Assembly (NCBI GenBank): GCA_009739215.1
Contig: VSJF01000012.1
Span: 682,001 to 746,000 of the forward strand
DNA length: 64,000 bases
Source: Floccularia luteovirens
Taxonomy: Eukaryota > Basidiomycota > Agaricomycetes > Agaricales > Squamanitaceae
Direction of reading: 5' to 3'
Part shown: positions 1 to 12,408 of the stretch, piece by piece
Numbering within the stretch: position 1 is the first letter of the stretch
Layout: each line of letters opens with the position of its first letter
The notes under the pieces: model-generated
Seen by the model: only the letters and a program-made list of their open reading frames with translations
Database searches by the model: none
What the model was told of the DNA's origin: nothing
Translations under genes and position numbers: made by a program

Positions 1-697
1 GGGAATCGATGGCACAAGCAACGGGTCTACTTCGAGTTGATCCCACTTTGAGTAATTCAAAGGCATGATAGTCGATCTAGAGGAAGAACGAGAAATGTAA
101 ACAATTGCTGCCTTGGTGTAATATATATATGTGTCTCTTATTAGAATCTTCTGGAAATTACAGCTTTTAAGTGCTTTGACAAGCAATGCCTCATGCAAAC
201 TTTGACAATGCATTACTGTAGATTGGTGCTATTGTTTTATAGCTCTTAGAATATGTAATTGTGACTTATCACCGGCCTGGAGTCTACAGCTTTGAGCGCT
301 GAGCATTGGTGGCTGTGACTTAACCGGACCGGAGCGGTTATAATGGGACCCTCAAATTCAGAAGCTTCGAGTTAAAGCTGAAGCTGAACGAAAATTGGAA
401 GCGTGTTGATACATGACAATCGTGATATAAACATTACTAGGCATCTGCAAAGCGACATGAAATGGCGTTGAATAGAATGAAGAGGTGATGTCGTGATGGA
501 GATAAATTGTTCATAAATGAATCAAAGGTTCATGAGAGCATTAACGATAGCAAAAAATAGCGATAAGACATAACAGAAGCGTGAGCGTGCAAAATATGGA
601 CAATGAACAAAGACCAGATAAGAGAGTGGAATGGTTAGGGATGAGAATGAAGTGGATAACTTCTGCCAAATGGAAAATATAATAGGGACTAAGACGA
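1..697. other. AT-rich flank without a recognised gene
   Basis: No open frame here has homology that I recognise. The stretch has an AT run near 121-132 and ends at the stop codon of the minus-strand kinase gene, so part of it is probably that gene's 3' untranslated region. Confidence 0.5.
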
Positions 698-3600
698 TCA
701 AACCATGACACGAGACATTCTCCGGGAGCTCGGTACAATAGCCTTGAGGGCCTTGCGGACTATGGCCGCTGTGTTCTTCGTTTCATCTTTGTTTGGTAGA
801 GATGGTTCTTCTGAGCTAGCTCTATGATTTACCACTCCAAGTTCGTCAACAGATACAGCATGTCTTTGATCCTCACTGGATACCGGGGGCGGCATGGGTC
901 TCCGCGCGGTGTAGAAAGCACGATGGCTGTGTCGTTTCGAGTTATGGCTTGCAAAACCAATACCGACGGTGTTACAGACAGGGCCAGCATTGTCTGACTG
1001 ATATCCCTTTCCTAGTCGTTTGACGCCGCTTGTGGCCATAAGGAATCGATCATAGGCACTTTCAATTCGACGTTGACTAGGGGTATCCGGTACTGGGATA
1101 TCCAGGCTTGTTGCCATTCGGGGTGGATAAGGCTCGACATGACAAGGAGAAGATGTTAGGTCATCTAGGGTCGGCTCGCGTGCCAGAGCAATGCTCTGCA
1201 TTTCGTCTAGGTCTTCGCGCGATGTCAAGGGCGGAGCGATGAAAAGACTTCTATCCAAGACTTGAGAAAGGCGTAATGATGGTTCTGGCTTAGAGGCTAT
1301 AATATATACTAAATTAGTTTATATTCTGAAACCTGAAGAGTAGGGTCATCACCTTTGTTTAGTTCTGCTTCAAGCAAAGAGATGGGTGCAATATGCAATT
1401 GGAATAGATTTCCATGTGATCGAGATTTTTCCTTACGTTGCGACGGCGAACCTGGATTGTCATCCCGGGTCAATGACTTCTGTTCTGCCGGCTCGGGTGA
1501 TCGCGTGGAAACTGTAGCTCGACGCTTTCTAGATGGAGTATGGACCTCAGGAATGATCAGCGAGTTTTGCCCTGCAGAGTCTGTTACTCTATCTTCTGTA
1601 GTAATGTTCGGGTCCGTAGAGGTATTCGGGTATTTGGACGATGTGCTAGACATCATAGATGGGTCGGTTGGGGAAGGGTTGCTTTCGTTCTCGGATGTAA
1701 AAATTTGGCTTGCTGCAAGAACTTTGCGGGGAAGACGGGAAGAACGTCGGGTATTGGACACATTTCGGGACAGGGGCGCAAGGGGTAGTGGAGGAAGAGG
1801 AATGTCTTGTGTAGAGGCTGAAGCGAAATTCTGTCGAGCATCTTCAACAACCTCTTTAAGGTTATCAGATAGGCATGTCAATCTACAGTTCAACAAAAAC
1901 GTACTCTCAACATTGCGCATCCAGATTGTCATTCGGTCCAAACGCGAATCAGCGGCGAGACGCTCGTTCTGCTCTACCTGATGTACAACTGGCAAGGATG
2001 AATTCACTAATTTGAATTGAGCAATTTTTTCATTGATGTCTGGTGATTAAAAGTACCTTCACGATATAAGACTTCATCAGCCCATGACTGCTTTCCGGTG
2101 TTTAATTCTTGCTTAAGATCCTCTGATACTCTGCGTGAAGATGTAGACCTCCCAGCTACTTGACCTAATGTCGACGTCTTGCAAATTTGGAATGTTTTGT
2201 CTGTATAATTTTAGTGACAGAGATACAATTAATGCGAATAATCTCACCAATGGATTTCTTGATGCTATGTGTGAATATATTTCTGTTGGAGTCTTTCAAT
2301 ATGCGATTGGGGGTGTCTGGTATGACGTTGAATACTAGAATCGAGAATAAGATATTAAGATGATATATAAAGAAGAAGGATAAGATGACTAACCGTGTGG
2401 GGTGGTTGGTGTCGGCGGCAGGAAACTTACAATGGTAGGCTTTGGGGCGTTATTTTCTTTATCTTGTTGGTGACCTTGTTCTCGAGGTTTGATAGACTTG
2501 GGAGCCTTTGACACACGTTCTCCAACCTCTTCTCTTTGCATGTCCTCCAACTTTTCCATTTCCCGGAGCCTCTGCTTTTCCCTCTCCCATTCTAACACTC
2601 TGTTACGCACACTACTAGATTCCTTGGTATGATTAGGTCGTCCTTTAGTATTTGCGTTGTTACGATCACGGGCTGTTAGGTCACCAAAAGGTTTTCCTTT
2701 TCGTTTCGCCTTATCCATCTCACCAACTTGTGATTTCACTGGAGTAGAGTTCTCTTGCGTAGGTAGGGCACCAAGTGGCTTACGAGCTTTGTTAGCTGCG
2801 TTGATTGAGCTAGCAAGCTTGTTAAATGTGAGAATGTTCTCCTTTGCGGTGGCAGAGGAGAGTGGTGAGCTAGATGGGGAAGCTTTGATTGGCGAAAGGT
2901 CAACAATAGGTGGCACTGGGACACGCTTCCTAGGTTGGACTGCATTCAGGGTAGTATTAGCTCGTTTCGGTTGTGAGTTATCATGGTTACATACGTTTGG
3001 TTGATGCCACTTTAGGTTGGGACTTTGACTTAGATAAGGTTGGACGCGCAGCCAAACTATTACCTGGCATCACCTTCAAGTGCTCAAGGCCGGGGGGGCT
3101 CGCACAGTTTTCTTTGCTTTGTGATGAAGGTGTCGACATTATATCCAATAGCCTGGCCATATCTTTTTCGAAGACAACAGAGGATGTATAACTAGAGGAG
3201 CGACCTACATTTTTGTTTCGACATGAGAAAGAGACAAAATCTAGATTATGACACTCACGGTGTGTGTTGAGAGACTCTTTCTTAGGAGTCCAGTAGGTAT
3301 CAGCTATGGCTTGTGAAGCCGTGCAGCGAAGATCGGCGTTAGGTGCCGTCATCCGGTGAAGCAACCTTTCAAGATCTTGAGACATTTTCCATGTACCAAC
3401 CCATTTACCGCGAAGCTGGTTGGAAACTTAATAGCCAAATAAAATTTTTTTTTTTTGGTTCACTTACCGTTCGTGACCAATACCTCTCGAGGTCGTCTTT
3501 AGTTGTAAATTGCTCCCCCTCTGAATGCTCGAAAGGCGTTCTTCCAACAAGAATCTCGAAAAAGGTCACTCCAAGTGACCATACATCAGCCTTGCGGGTA

Positions 3601-4567
3601 TCATGAGGAAGTCCCCGAGCACGTTCGGGCGAAAGGTACTTTTAGTGATTATTAATGATTTTTACTTTTTTAGGAGTGAGACAAAATTTCTAACCTCTGG
3701 TGTTCCGTAAGAAAGGTTGCTATGAAAAGCTGTAGCAGAATTGAGGTCGTATTTCTCTGCGAAACCAAAATCTACCAAGACTGGAATATTCTTGTGCGAA
3801 AGGAGAATATTAGCAGGCCTGTGAATTAGATTCAGAGGTTAAAAAACCAAGTTTTTTGTAGAAAAGCCTGGAATCAGCCTACTTGATATCATTGTGAACC
3901 ACGCCTCGTTTATGGAGAAATTCAACTCCAGATAGGAGAAAACGGAACCATTCTCGAGACTTCGACTCTTCGACTTCGACTGGAACAAGAGTAGGAAGGT
4001 ATGCCCTAATTAACAAAATGATAAGCCAGATGCCAAGAATGCGTGCGTAATGACAACCTATATACGAGTTTGTAAGAATCAGAAATTTACTTACATTGTT
4101 ATTAACGCATAAGAAGGTGTGATAATGAACGAGTGAAAAGGGATTATAGATGGGTGAGGGTCATTCTTGAATGACCTGACGATTTTCATTTCGTTCCATC
4201 TGTGAGGGGGGTAAGCGACAATAGTGGTAGACTATTGAAGAACACCCACAGTGACCTGACGCGCGCCGCTGTAGTCGTGGTCTTGGATCTATGAACTAAT
4301 TTGACTGCTATCTTCTGTTCTGACATCCTGCCAGCGCGCTCGGGCGAGGTTGAACTTGGGCCCGATTTCGGGCTACATAGCCAAACGCTTCCCCAATTAC
4401 CAAAACCAATCTGCAGAAAGAATCTCTTGTCAGAGGTAAACATCATGGTATTTAAGAAGGGATCAAACCTCCTTAATGAACTGCAAACGGTCTGATAGAA
4501 CCTGATCGGAAAGGGAGAAGATATCGCTAGATTCTTGGGATGAGGTGGTGAGCTGAGTGGGATCCAT
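698..4567 (-). CDS. Serine/threonine protein kinase with long disordered C-terminal region
   Basis: The N-terminal half is a protein kinase domain interrupted by several short introns. In order it shows a glycine-rich loop (IGFGNWGSVWLC, near 4390), the ATP-binding lysine in IAVKLVHRSK (near 4310), a catalytic loop reading VVHNDIK (near 3895; Asn replaces the usual Arg of HRD), the metal-binding DFG in LVDFGFAEKYD (near 3770), and a GTPE/APE-type segment with DVWSLGV. The C-terminal half is Ser/Pro/Lys-rich with a Glu/Arg-rich coiled-coil stretch near 2530-2640 and several Ser/Thr-Pro sites, which suits regulation by phosphorylation. I chose the ATG at 4567 because it opens the exon that splices to the glycine-rich loop. 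The kinase fold is clear; I cannot assign a subfamily. It is transcribed divergently from the porin gene. Confidence 0.85.
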
Positions 4568-5145
4568 AGAGAGAAGAGAAAGATCTATTAGTACAAGACA
4601 AGAACTAACGAAAGGAAACAAGAACAGAATGACAGAAACACTGCAGCCAACTTTTGAACTGTGCCACAACACTCCTAAACAACGCGTCCCGCCTGAGAAA
4701 AACGCGATCATACACGCCAAATACACGAGGCATTAAGGGTCCACTTTTCCACTTGGTTACCATCATCCACTTCTTATAAGTACCCGCTTTGCACAAAATG
4801 TCTACAATTTTTTCGGTAGACGGGATCAATCTTACAATACTATGACATGAATGATCATATATATCAGTGCTCAGTTCAAGACGTTTTTCAGCTTCATGTT
4901 CCTGTTTATTTGTGGATTGTTGAATTCAAGGCACTTGTATCCAATACAATTATAATTCAAGTCCAAGTATGTAATACACTAGTACTGTACTGTAAGTACG
5001 TTTAAGTAGATAACCTCAGACAGCTCATCATGAACGTGTGCCGGTCTTTCCCTTAATGTTCCCACGGTCTCACCCATAATTTCCGGACCATTCAACAACT
5101 TTTCATTCAAGTTTTTCAATCTCGTATTTCTTCCTCAACCTAAAC
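4568..5145. promoter_or_regulatory. Divergent intergenic region, kinase / porin
   Basis: These 578 bp lie between two genes that start head to head, so they should hold both promoters. I see pyrimidine-rich stretches just before the porin ATG but no clear TATA box or named operator. The assignment rests on gene geometry. Confidence 0.5.
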
Positions 5146-6298
5146 ATGTCTCTCCCACAACCAGTTCCCCCTTCCTGGAAGGTAAGTCAATCTTATTACG
5201 TGTGTGTTACTTGTCTAACATTTTGTCAATGTGAATAGGATCTTGGCAAGTCCTCAAACGACTTGCTCTCTAAAGATTTCCATTTCCATGGAGCATCTCT
5301 CGAGGTCAAAACACAGACTCCTTCCAATGTCGCATTCAAGGTTGCTGGAACTCGTGATCCTAAATCAGACGCTATCACCGCAGACCTTGAGGCTAAGTGG
5401 ACAGACCGCAAGCACGGATTGACTGGCACACAAACTTGGACTACAGCCAACATACTTCGCAACCAGATTGAAATCGAGAACACCATTGCGAAGGGTGTGA
5501 AACTCGACCTGACGACATCTTTGTCACCTGAAAACGGAAACAAGACTGCTGTTCTCACGTCAGTATACAAGCAGTCTGGTCTCCATACCCGCACGGCCCT
5601 CGACGTTTTCAAGGTCCGTAACACAGTAGTTTGTTTTCATGCTTATATTAAAACGATTCTCCAAAATTTAGGGTCCTACCTTCACTTCCGATGCTGTTCT
5701 TGGCCGTGATGGATTCCTTGTTGGCGCCGAGACGGCTTATAACGTCACCGAAGGCAGAATTACTCGTTATGCTGCGGCCTTGGGCTATAATGCCCCAGAA
5801 TATGCCATCACACTTCACGGTCTTAACAACTTGAAGACTTTCTCTGCCAGCTACTACCACCGCGTCAGCCCTGATGTTGAAGCTGGGGCTAAGGCTGTTT
5901 ACGACTCCAAGACTACACATGGTGGTGTTGCTATCGAAGTCGGCACTAAAATGTATGTCTTCAAATGTATCGGATCCTTGTTCAGTCGCTGAATTATCCT
6001 AGGTACATTGACCCAGCTGCCTTCGTGAAAGCTAAGATTAACAACTCTGGTGTCGTTGCCCTCGGTATGTTCTGAAAATTTTATGCATTGGAACTGGGTA
6101 TTAAGGGGTTTTCAGGCTACACTCAAAGCCTCCGCCCTGGCGTGAAGGTTTCTTTCGGGCTCGCTTTGGACACGCAAAAATTGAATGTTCCTTCTTCCTC
6201 TGTACCTGCTCACAAGGTATTTGTTTCTTCACTCTACATTTTCGGATGCGCTGACAAAACGTCCGCAGGTCGGCATCAACCTTGTCTTTGACTCATGA
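5146..6298 (+). CDS. POR1: Mitochondrial outer-membrane porin (VDAC)
   Basis: Voltage-dependent anion channel: a 19-strand beta-barrel that passes ATP, ADP and other metabolites across the outer mitochondrial membrane. Six exons (introns 5182-5238, 5614-5671, 5953-6002, 6065-6115, 6217-6268) join in frame to give 294 residues, the normal VDAC length. The family signs are an N-terminal PPSWKDLGKSSNDLLSKDF segment, repeated amphipathic beta hairpins, an RDGFLVGAE stretch in the middle, and a C-terminus ending in VGINLVFDS. There is no signal peptide, as expected for a protein imported by the TOM/SAM route. The next gene on the same strand starts about 260 bp downstream. Confidence 0.95.
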
Positions 6299-6561
6299 AG
6301 AGGATGGGCCGTGAGGTTTAAAGCTACTGTACGCTGACCAGTACCCAGTATTATATGGTGTATAAGCACTACCTACCATTATTTCATGTATCTAGAAATA
6401 AAAGTTTGGTGAGAATGATAAACTGGGTAACTCACAAATTACGTAAATCACTTTTGGAGCAGTCACAGCACTGTTACCTTCACTGCTTCATACAACTTAT
6501 ATGCATACCACACTGTACCATTTTTAAACAGTATCCGGACCCAAACTCTCATCTAACCTCA

Positions 6562-7723
6562 ATGCCCAGATCTGCGTCACCCCCTCCAGTGAAGCGCGCC
6601 AGAAAGGCAGAGTCTCCTGAACAACCGAAGAATGGACATGATATAAAGAACCTCCCCCCACTTTCGCTTTCAATTCTAGGTGTTGAACCTCTTGACGAGC
6701 TTATCAAAGAAGTTGCAGATTTTGTGCACCACATGATTGTCACACGACCGGAGCATTTGGGTGGAAATATAGAGGTGGAAGCCAAGGTGGGCATTCTGCG
6801 TGAACGCGTGTCGGGCCAGAGGTTAGCACTACCAGTTCTTGTGGAGACAAGTACATATTATGTTTTTTGGCACTCAATTTTTGTATTTTTGACGCAACTC
6901 ATTTCCTGCTCCTTTTCCTTTGTACTTTACAGTACTTGCGCCGGATACTCTGGATATGCGATTTGAGTCAAATATGTCAGAGGTGAGATACCTGTTTATT
7001 CGATGAAAGTTTTGGCTTTGTATGAACTGGGATACTTAGAACCAACACAAGCATTATAACACACTTCTGAATAAACTGAAAGCGGCATCTATGCAACCAA
7101 ATCACCCCTCAACACCACTCACATACCACCATCATTATCTGATCGATTCATTTTATGCACCCGATGGCAACGATCGTGAAAAAATACGTGTTACTCGAGA
7201 AGAAAAGACAGGAAAAGTTACAGGGTGCATGCGAAAAGTCAGACTCGGAGATCTGAATATATACAGTCCAAAAAGAGCTGCAGATTGGCGTATAAGTGTT
7301 AATTTGGAAATACCTGGTATGTACCCGATGCTACCCGTTTAGAAAATGTAACCAAGTGTAAAGCGACAGTTCCACACCCTCTGGGCTCGGCGGTATATAC
7401 GCGCAGAAAAGACAGAATCAGCTATTCTCATGAAGAATTTAACATCGACCTAACGCAAGTGACCACTTCGACAACTCGGGATGCCCCTGTACGTTTAGCT
7501 AGATTATATTGTGGTGCGTTCCTTACTGACTGGGGTGTAGACCCAAATACTACATGAGCTAGAGCTTGAAGTTGCACGATCTGAGCTACTCGTCGCAACA
7601 GCTATGAAGAGGGGAGACCCCAATGTTCCTGAGGATGAACGACATTCATTCGATGAACTAATCCGTGCTTTTGTTAACAACGCGCGGATACTGGTACGGA
7701 ATTCAAGTGAGGGATGGCAATAA
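6562..7723 (+). CDS. CET1: mRNA 5'-triphosphatase, capping enzyme beta subunit (Cet1-like)
   Basis: First enzyme of mRNA capping: it removes the gamma phosphate from nascent RNA 5' ends in the nucleus, before the guanylyltransferase acts. It belongs to the triphosphate tunnel metalloenzymes. Two glutamate-rich metal-binding strands can be seen: IEVEAKVG in the first exon and HELELEVA near the C-terminus (about 7550). Between them are the tunnel strands LIDSFY, KIRVTREE, RISVNLE and RKDRISYSHEEF, the last two with conserved basic residues. Introns with GT/AG ends join all segments in frame. The N-terminus is short and basic (KRARKAE), so this is a compact form compared with the long yeast Cet1. 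It converges with the Rad60-like gene, with only about 130 bp between the stops. Confidence 0.9.
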
Positions 7724-7855
7724 GCATTCAATATTCATTACGCATCAATCAGAGCAGCTATTAGGGTACCAGTATTTGTTCTACTTATAAAATATTTTTG
7801 TTAAGACCCTTAACCAAACCTATATGTCATACAGTAAAGCGAGAAAACCAAAATA

Positions 7856-9531
7856 TTAAAGGTCAACAACTTCAACCAGATCGCCATCCTCGAGATCAGC
7901 TACGCTAATCTCGTCATCATTATTCATCTTCTCCCCATCGATGCATAAACGTGGTTCTTTTTTGGATCCTAAACAGTTTTTGTCAGCTTTGATCCCTACT
8001 TCAAAAACTGGCAGGATATTGACCTTGCACTCCAATCTTTTTCAAAAAGGCTTTGACGATAGCCCCACATTTAGTGGTTGAACGAACTGTGAGATGAATA
8101 TCCCTTTCAGTGATAGAAGAGCGGAAAATCAGCCTTAGGGTATCCGCGTTCGAATCTTCGGACTCCGTTCCTGGCTCCTGGGATGACGGGCCTGGGGTAG
8201 ATTTCACGTAGACTATTTCATCATCATCAGTCGTCTCGGTTCCGTGCTGTTCGGCAGGCGTGACTGATCGAGCAGTGGCATTGGGATGTGTTCGAAGATA
8301 CTCATAAGTGGTCTTGTCATGGGCAACTGGTTCGTTCCTTAGTCAAAGTTACTGGATTAATTAGAGAACGAACCGATTTCAGCCTCACCCCACATTTGGA
8401 GGGTTTGAGGAGTGGTTGAGCTAAATATTCGCTTGCTGTTATAACATATAACCAAATTATCTGTTAGAATAAAAGCTTCTTCCGCTATAACCTCAAAAAG
8501 TTCGCGGAATGTTTCACCCTATTCATGCATGAGAGAGGTATGAGAAAAAGTGCGACCAAGGTTATACCCTTTTCATTTTGAACTTCCAAACATTTTCTTT
8601 TCCTGCAGGATTCAGAGGATGGGGCTGCCATTTGGCGGATATTACGACTTCTCCGGCATCATCAAGAGTTGCAAGTGGTGAAATCTGTGACCTGGATGTG
8701 ATATTCTGTGCGATAAGTTCCAATTCCGGATCCAAGACAATTGTATCTGTAGACTCATCCAAATCTCCTAAAGTAGGAGATTTGTGTCTTGGGGCTGAAT
8801 TTAAAGCTTGTCTGATTAAAGTGTCAGTACTAATACAAGGGATGTGATAGGGCAAGAGAGAACCTGACAACGCTGCGCGCTTTCATTATTTGATGCATAG
8901 GAAGCGCCGGAGGAGGCGTGATAGATCTGGAACGACTTCGGGCCTTACGCTTGCGTTTTCCAGAGCGGTCTCCATCTAGAGCAGACGTATTGTGGACAAC
9001 TTCAACGACATCAGAATCGGAGTCGTCTGACAGGCCTTCGGAAAGTAACCTGAAATAGATTATCATATGAGAACCATAAAATACGTTCCTGCATCGAATT
9101 TCTCGTGCAATTCAGTAAGAGTAGAAGGATTTACCGAGAAATGTCTCGATCTTTCTGCCAGCGAGGGACATTGCGGTTCTCAATTGACTTCTTCTTCCGA
9201 GGTGAGGCATTGGCGGGTGATTCTTCGTCGGAATCATCAAGACTTGTCTTCGTATCTACTCGTAAATTCTTTTAAATGTATACAACTGAGTAGAAGAATT
9301 AAATTAACCTTTGTTGAGTTCTTCTAATTGACGCCACATCGTTGTAGTCCTCTTGCGATTTCGGATAAACATATCATCCTCGTTTTCGATATTGGCATTA
9401 GAGGCTACTGCAGGAGACGACGCGTCGGAAGCAACAGTTGAAGCTGAAGCTGTATCATTGGAGGCTTTTAGCTTTGGTCTCGGCTTTGGTTTGGGTTTTG
9501 GTCGTGGCTGAGGTAAAGTTGAGTCGGCCAT
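7856..9531 (-). CDS. Rad60/Esc2/NIP45-type protein with C-terminal SUMO-like domain
   Basis: Probable SUMO-like-domain protein acting in genome stability. The N-terminus is basic and low in complexity (a Lys/Pro repeat after MADSTLPQPRP), followed by an acidic SDDSDSDVVEVV motif (near 9020) of the kind that binds SUMO, and a Lys/Arg-rich nuclear-localisation-like stretch. The C-terminal part carries two ubiquitin-like segments. The second starts near 8150 (LRLIFRSS) and ends in LEDGDLVEVVDL, typical of Rad60 SLD2, and it has no terminal di-glycine, so it cannot be conjugated. Exons join in frame. Rad60-family assignment is from domain layout and the C-terminal motif. The start is 77 bp from that of the divergent splicing-factor gene. 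Confidence 0.75.
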
Positions 9532-9608
9532 TTTGGCTATAACCAGGAAATTATGCGTGGGAAATCCGTGATTTCATCGAAGTCATACATCGGTCACGTG
9601 CCAGTGAA
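9532..9608. promoter_or_regulatory. 77-bp shared bidirectional promoter
   Basis: Only 77 bp separate the start codons of the Rad60-like gene (-) and the NTR2/GCFC gene (+). Both transcripts must start in or overlap this short segment, or have alternative starts. A CACGTG E-box-like sequence (cacgtg, near 9595) is present. Confidence 0.55.
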
Positions 9609-12408
9609 ATGGCCTCTCCACCAGCAGTCATCTTCAAGCGTACAAAATCTAAACCTGCACAAAGGGCAAGGCAGCCGTCTCCAACAAATGATAATGACAA
9701 CGATATTACAGCTTCAACGGACGACTCTCCGAGCAGTCTGGCAACAAAGCTAAAAAATAAGGTCAAGAAAGCAAAGTCTAAATCGCGACTGAGCTTTGGA
9801 GGCGCAGATGAAGAGGTTTGTGCTTGAACTGATTCCGAAGCCTGAACTGACGTATGGGTTGGGGAAGGAGGGCGAGAGTGAGGTGTTCCAGGTCAAGAAA
9901 TCCAATTTAAGTAAAAAAATAGCTTTGGGAACACATCCTGCGTGAGTCCGAACAACTTTCTTCCTTTAGCAGGTTGCTGATGCTTCTTCTAGCCTGAATC
10001 TTGACAAAGCAACAATATCTCCGAACCGTGGTCCAACTTATGACGCGGCCTATTTGAATCAGCTTAAAGCTAGTACTCCATCGTCGCGACGGCCTCTTCC
10101 AGACACAGAAGGATACAATGCCGATGTATCAATGCATGTTGCATTGGAAGATATTACCATGGACGCAGGTTCGTCATTATATATGTCAGTCAATCTTCAA
10201 GTCACAAACCCAGCTCTACAGAACAAAATGACACTTACATCCCTTCCGAATCCTCGATTCAAGTCGCGAAGGAGAAGCGTGAACGCCTTCGCAATGTCAA
10301 AGACTCTGAGGAGGATTTCATATCTTTATCGGTCACTCGAAGGGATATATCGCATGGCCCACATCCGGAGAGTAGATTAGTGAGAGAGGAAGATGAACTT
10401 GGAGAAGGCGACGATGGTATAGACCTTGTTTCTATTATATATACCTTTTCCGAATTGACACAAAACCCTCAGAATTCGCTGAATATACTAGCTCACAAGA
10501 GCGCATAGCCCTTGGAAAGAAATCGCGTAAATTAGAAGCTACGAAACGAAGAGATACTATGAAGGAAATGATCGCAGATGCGTATGTATTAGAAAACCAA
10601 ATAATCGACCGCTTGCTAATAGCAGTTCATAGTGAGGAAGAAGACGAAGAGACTGCTGAATGGGAGCAAGAGCAGCTGCGTAGGGGTGGCCACAGAACTC
10701 CAGACCAAACACCACCGGCTACCAAAGTCAAACAGGTCTACAAACCCACTCCAAGTATGCCACTCTATTCTTTTGTATTAACATTCTAACCGTTCTTTCA
10801 GTTCCCGCCGCTACTCCGGTTCCTACGTTAGCTCCAGCCATATCGCGCTTGACCCAGCAGCTCTCCCAACTAGTGACATCACATGCTAACAATACAGCGG
10901 CACTCGAAACATTGACTCAAGAACGCAATGATGTTGACAATAGAGAGCGTGAGATGCGAGAAATGGTAGAAAGGGCTGAAGAAAAAAGGGCTTGGTTTAA
11001 TAGCTTCCGAGAATGGGTGGAAGGGGTCGCCGGATTCCTAGATGAAAAGGTACGTTCTATTAATTTCCCTTTTGGCAATCTTCAAACCTGATATTGTTTC
11101 AGTATCCCCTTCTCGAAAAACTTGAGAAAGAACATATATCTTTGCTCCAGGAACGTCTCGATCTTATCAACAAAAGGCGATGGTCAGACGACGAAGATGA
11201 TCTTACTACATTCCTTGGAGTGCCACTTCTAGAAGAACCTCAAGCAGAGGGCGAATCTGATGAATTCGGACGTGCTATATCTCGAGTTACATCGGCCGAT
11301 AATAAACAGAAACGATTTGCGGCACGCTTTGCGCGTCGAAAACGACGTATGCAGAATGTTAAAAATCTAGAAGAGGAAGAGGGCTACTCGACGGATTCAT
11401 CTCTTCCGCCATCTGACTCCATAGCCTATTCTGAAGCTATAGAATCTTTAAATGCGCGCACAAAAGAAATCCTCGCTGATGTCAGAGCAGAGGAGTTTCG
11501 CGATCCTGGGAAAGGGCGATGGAATTTATGGAGGGAAAAATATTCAGATAGTTACATTGGTGCGTGGGGTGGGTTAGGGGTTGTTAGCGTTTGGGAATTT
11601 TGGGTCAGGCTGGAATGCATGAGCTGGGATTGCGTAGAGGTATTTTTGCTTTCTCCTATTTTTCTCATCTTTCAATCTTAGTTTTATTAGGATTCGAGAA
11701 GTTTAGATAGTTTCAAAGTGGTATAAAGGTCTATACCACTATTCAAGGCCAGGGGAATCAGTCGAGTTGGGACCCGATGGTGACTTGGTGGCTTCAATCA
11801 TATCTTCTGCAGTTATTCCCCTAGTCTGTAAAAATCTCGAGGGAGGAGCTTTGGATGTCTATTCAGAAAGACATATACGCAGGGTTGTTGATCTAACAGA
11901 GGAAATTGAAGCTACAGCTGAGACTGCAAATTCAAAGTTTCAGGTGAGATTTGCTACTCCCTTTCTGTAGCATTAGTACCTGACCATATATGCCAGTCTC
12001 TTCTAAATTCCGTTGCTAAGGCCTTTGATAAGGCTGTAACAGACACAGAGGGGCTTCTCGACAAATATGATGCACAAGCACATGCCACTCCTGCATTTAA
12101 CCCCGAAGCAATTCCAGCCCGAAGAAGATTTTTGGCAAGGAGAGTAAAACTATTACAGAATCTTCTTTGGTGGAAAAAGTATGCTAAGAAACGATTCGAG
12201 TCAGACTCACTCATCGTAAGACTTGTGGAAAAATGTATATTAACAGCGGCAGAGACCGGATGGGAGGTCGGTGGGGAAGATGTTGCACGGACGGTGAGTG
12301 CTTTCTGTCGTGGGTGATGTATGAGCTTACTTAGTTTGTTAGGTTACAACCATTCTACCGGGTGATGCTATACCAGCTAGCCTGAAACAACGATTTGGAT
12401 TAATTTAG
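9609..12408 (+). CDS. NTR2/GCFC-domain protein (PAXBP1/GCF-like splicing factor)
   Basis: Nuclear protein related to yeast Ntr2 and animal PAXBP1/GCFC, families linked to spliceosome disassembly. The N-terminal part has a basic, Ser-rich segment, then EDELGEGDD and SSQERIALGKK (near 10490-10525), typical of the NTR2 region. A long Glu/Arg-rich helical part follows, including WEQEQLRRGG and a coiled coil from about 10850 to 11200. The C-terminal GCFC part starts near 11690 (KWYKGLYHY) and ends at KQRFGLI. Two junctions need care: an intron of about 53 bp ending near 10222 (ctacag) restores the frame before the VAKEKRERLR segment, and an intron near 11640-11690 joins the GCFC part. No stop interrupts the assembled frame. 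Confidence 0.8.

Noticed and set aside
1355..1981. Plus-strand open frame of 208 codons
   Set aside because: It is antisense to the kinase gene's C-terminal exon, has no motif, and its composition follows from the Ser-rich exon opposite.
10140..10330. Frame break in the NTR2/GCFC gene
   Set aside because: An ordinary intron (gttcgt to ctacag, about 53 bp) restores the frame, so no indel is needed.
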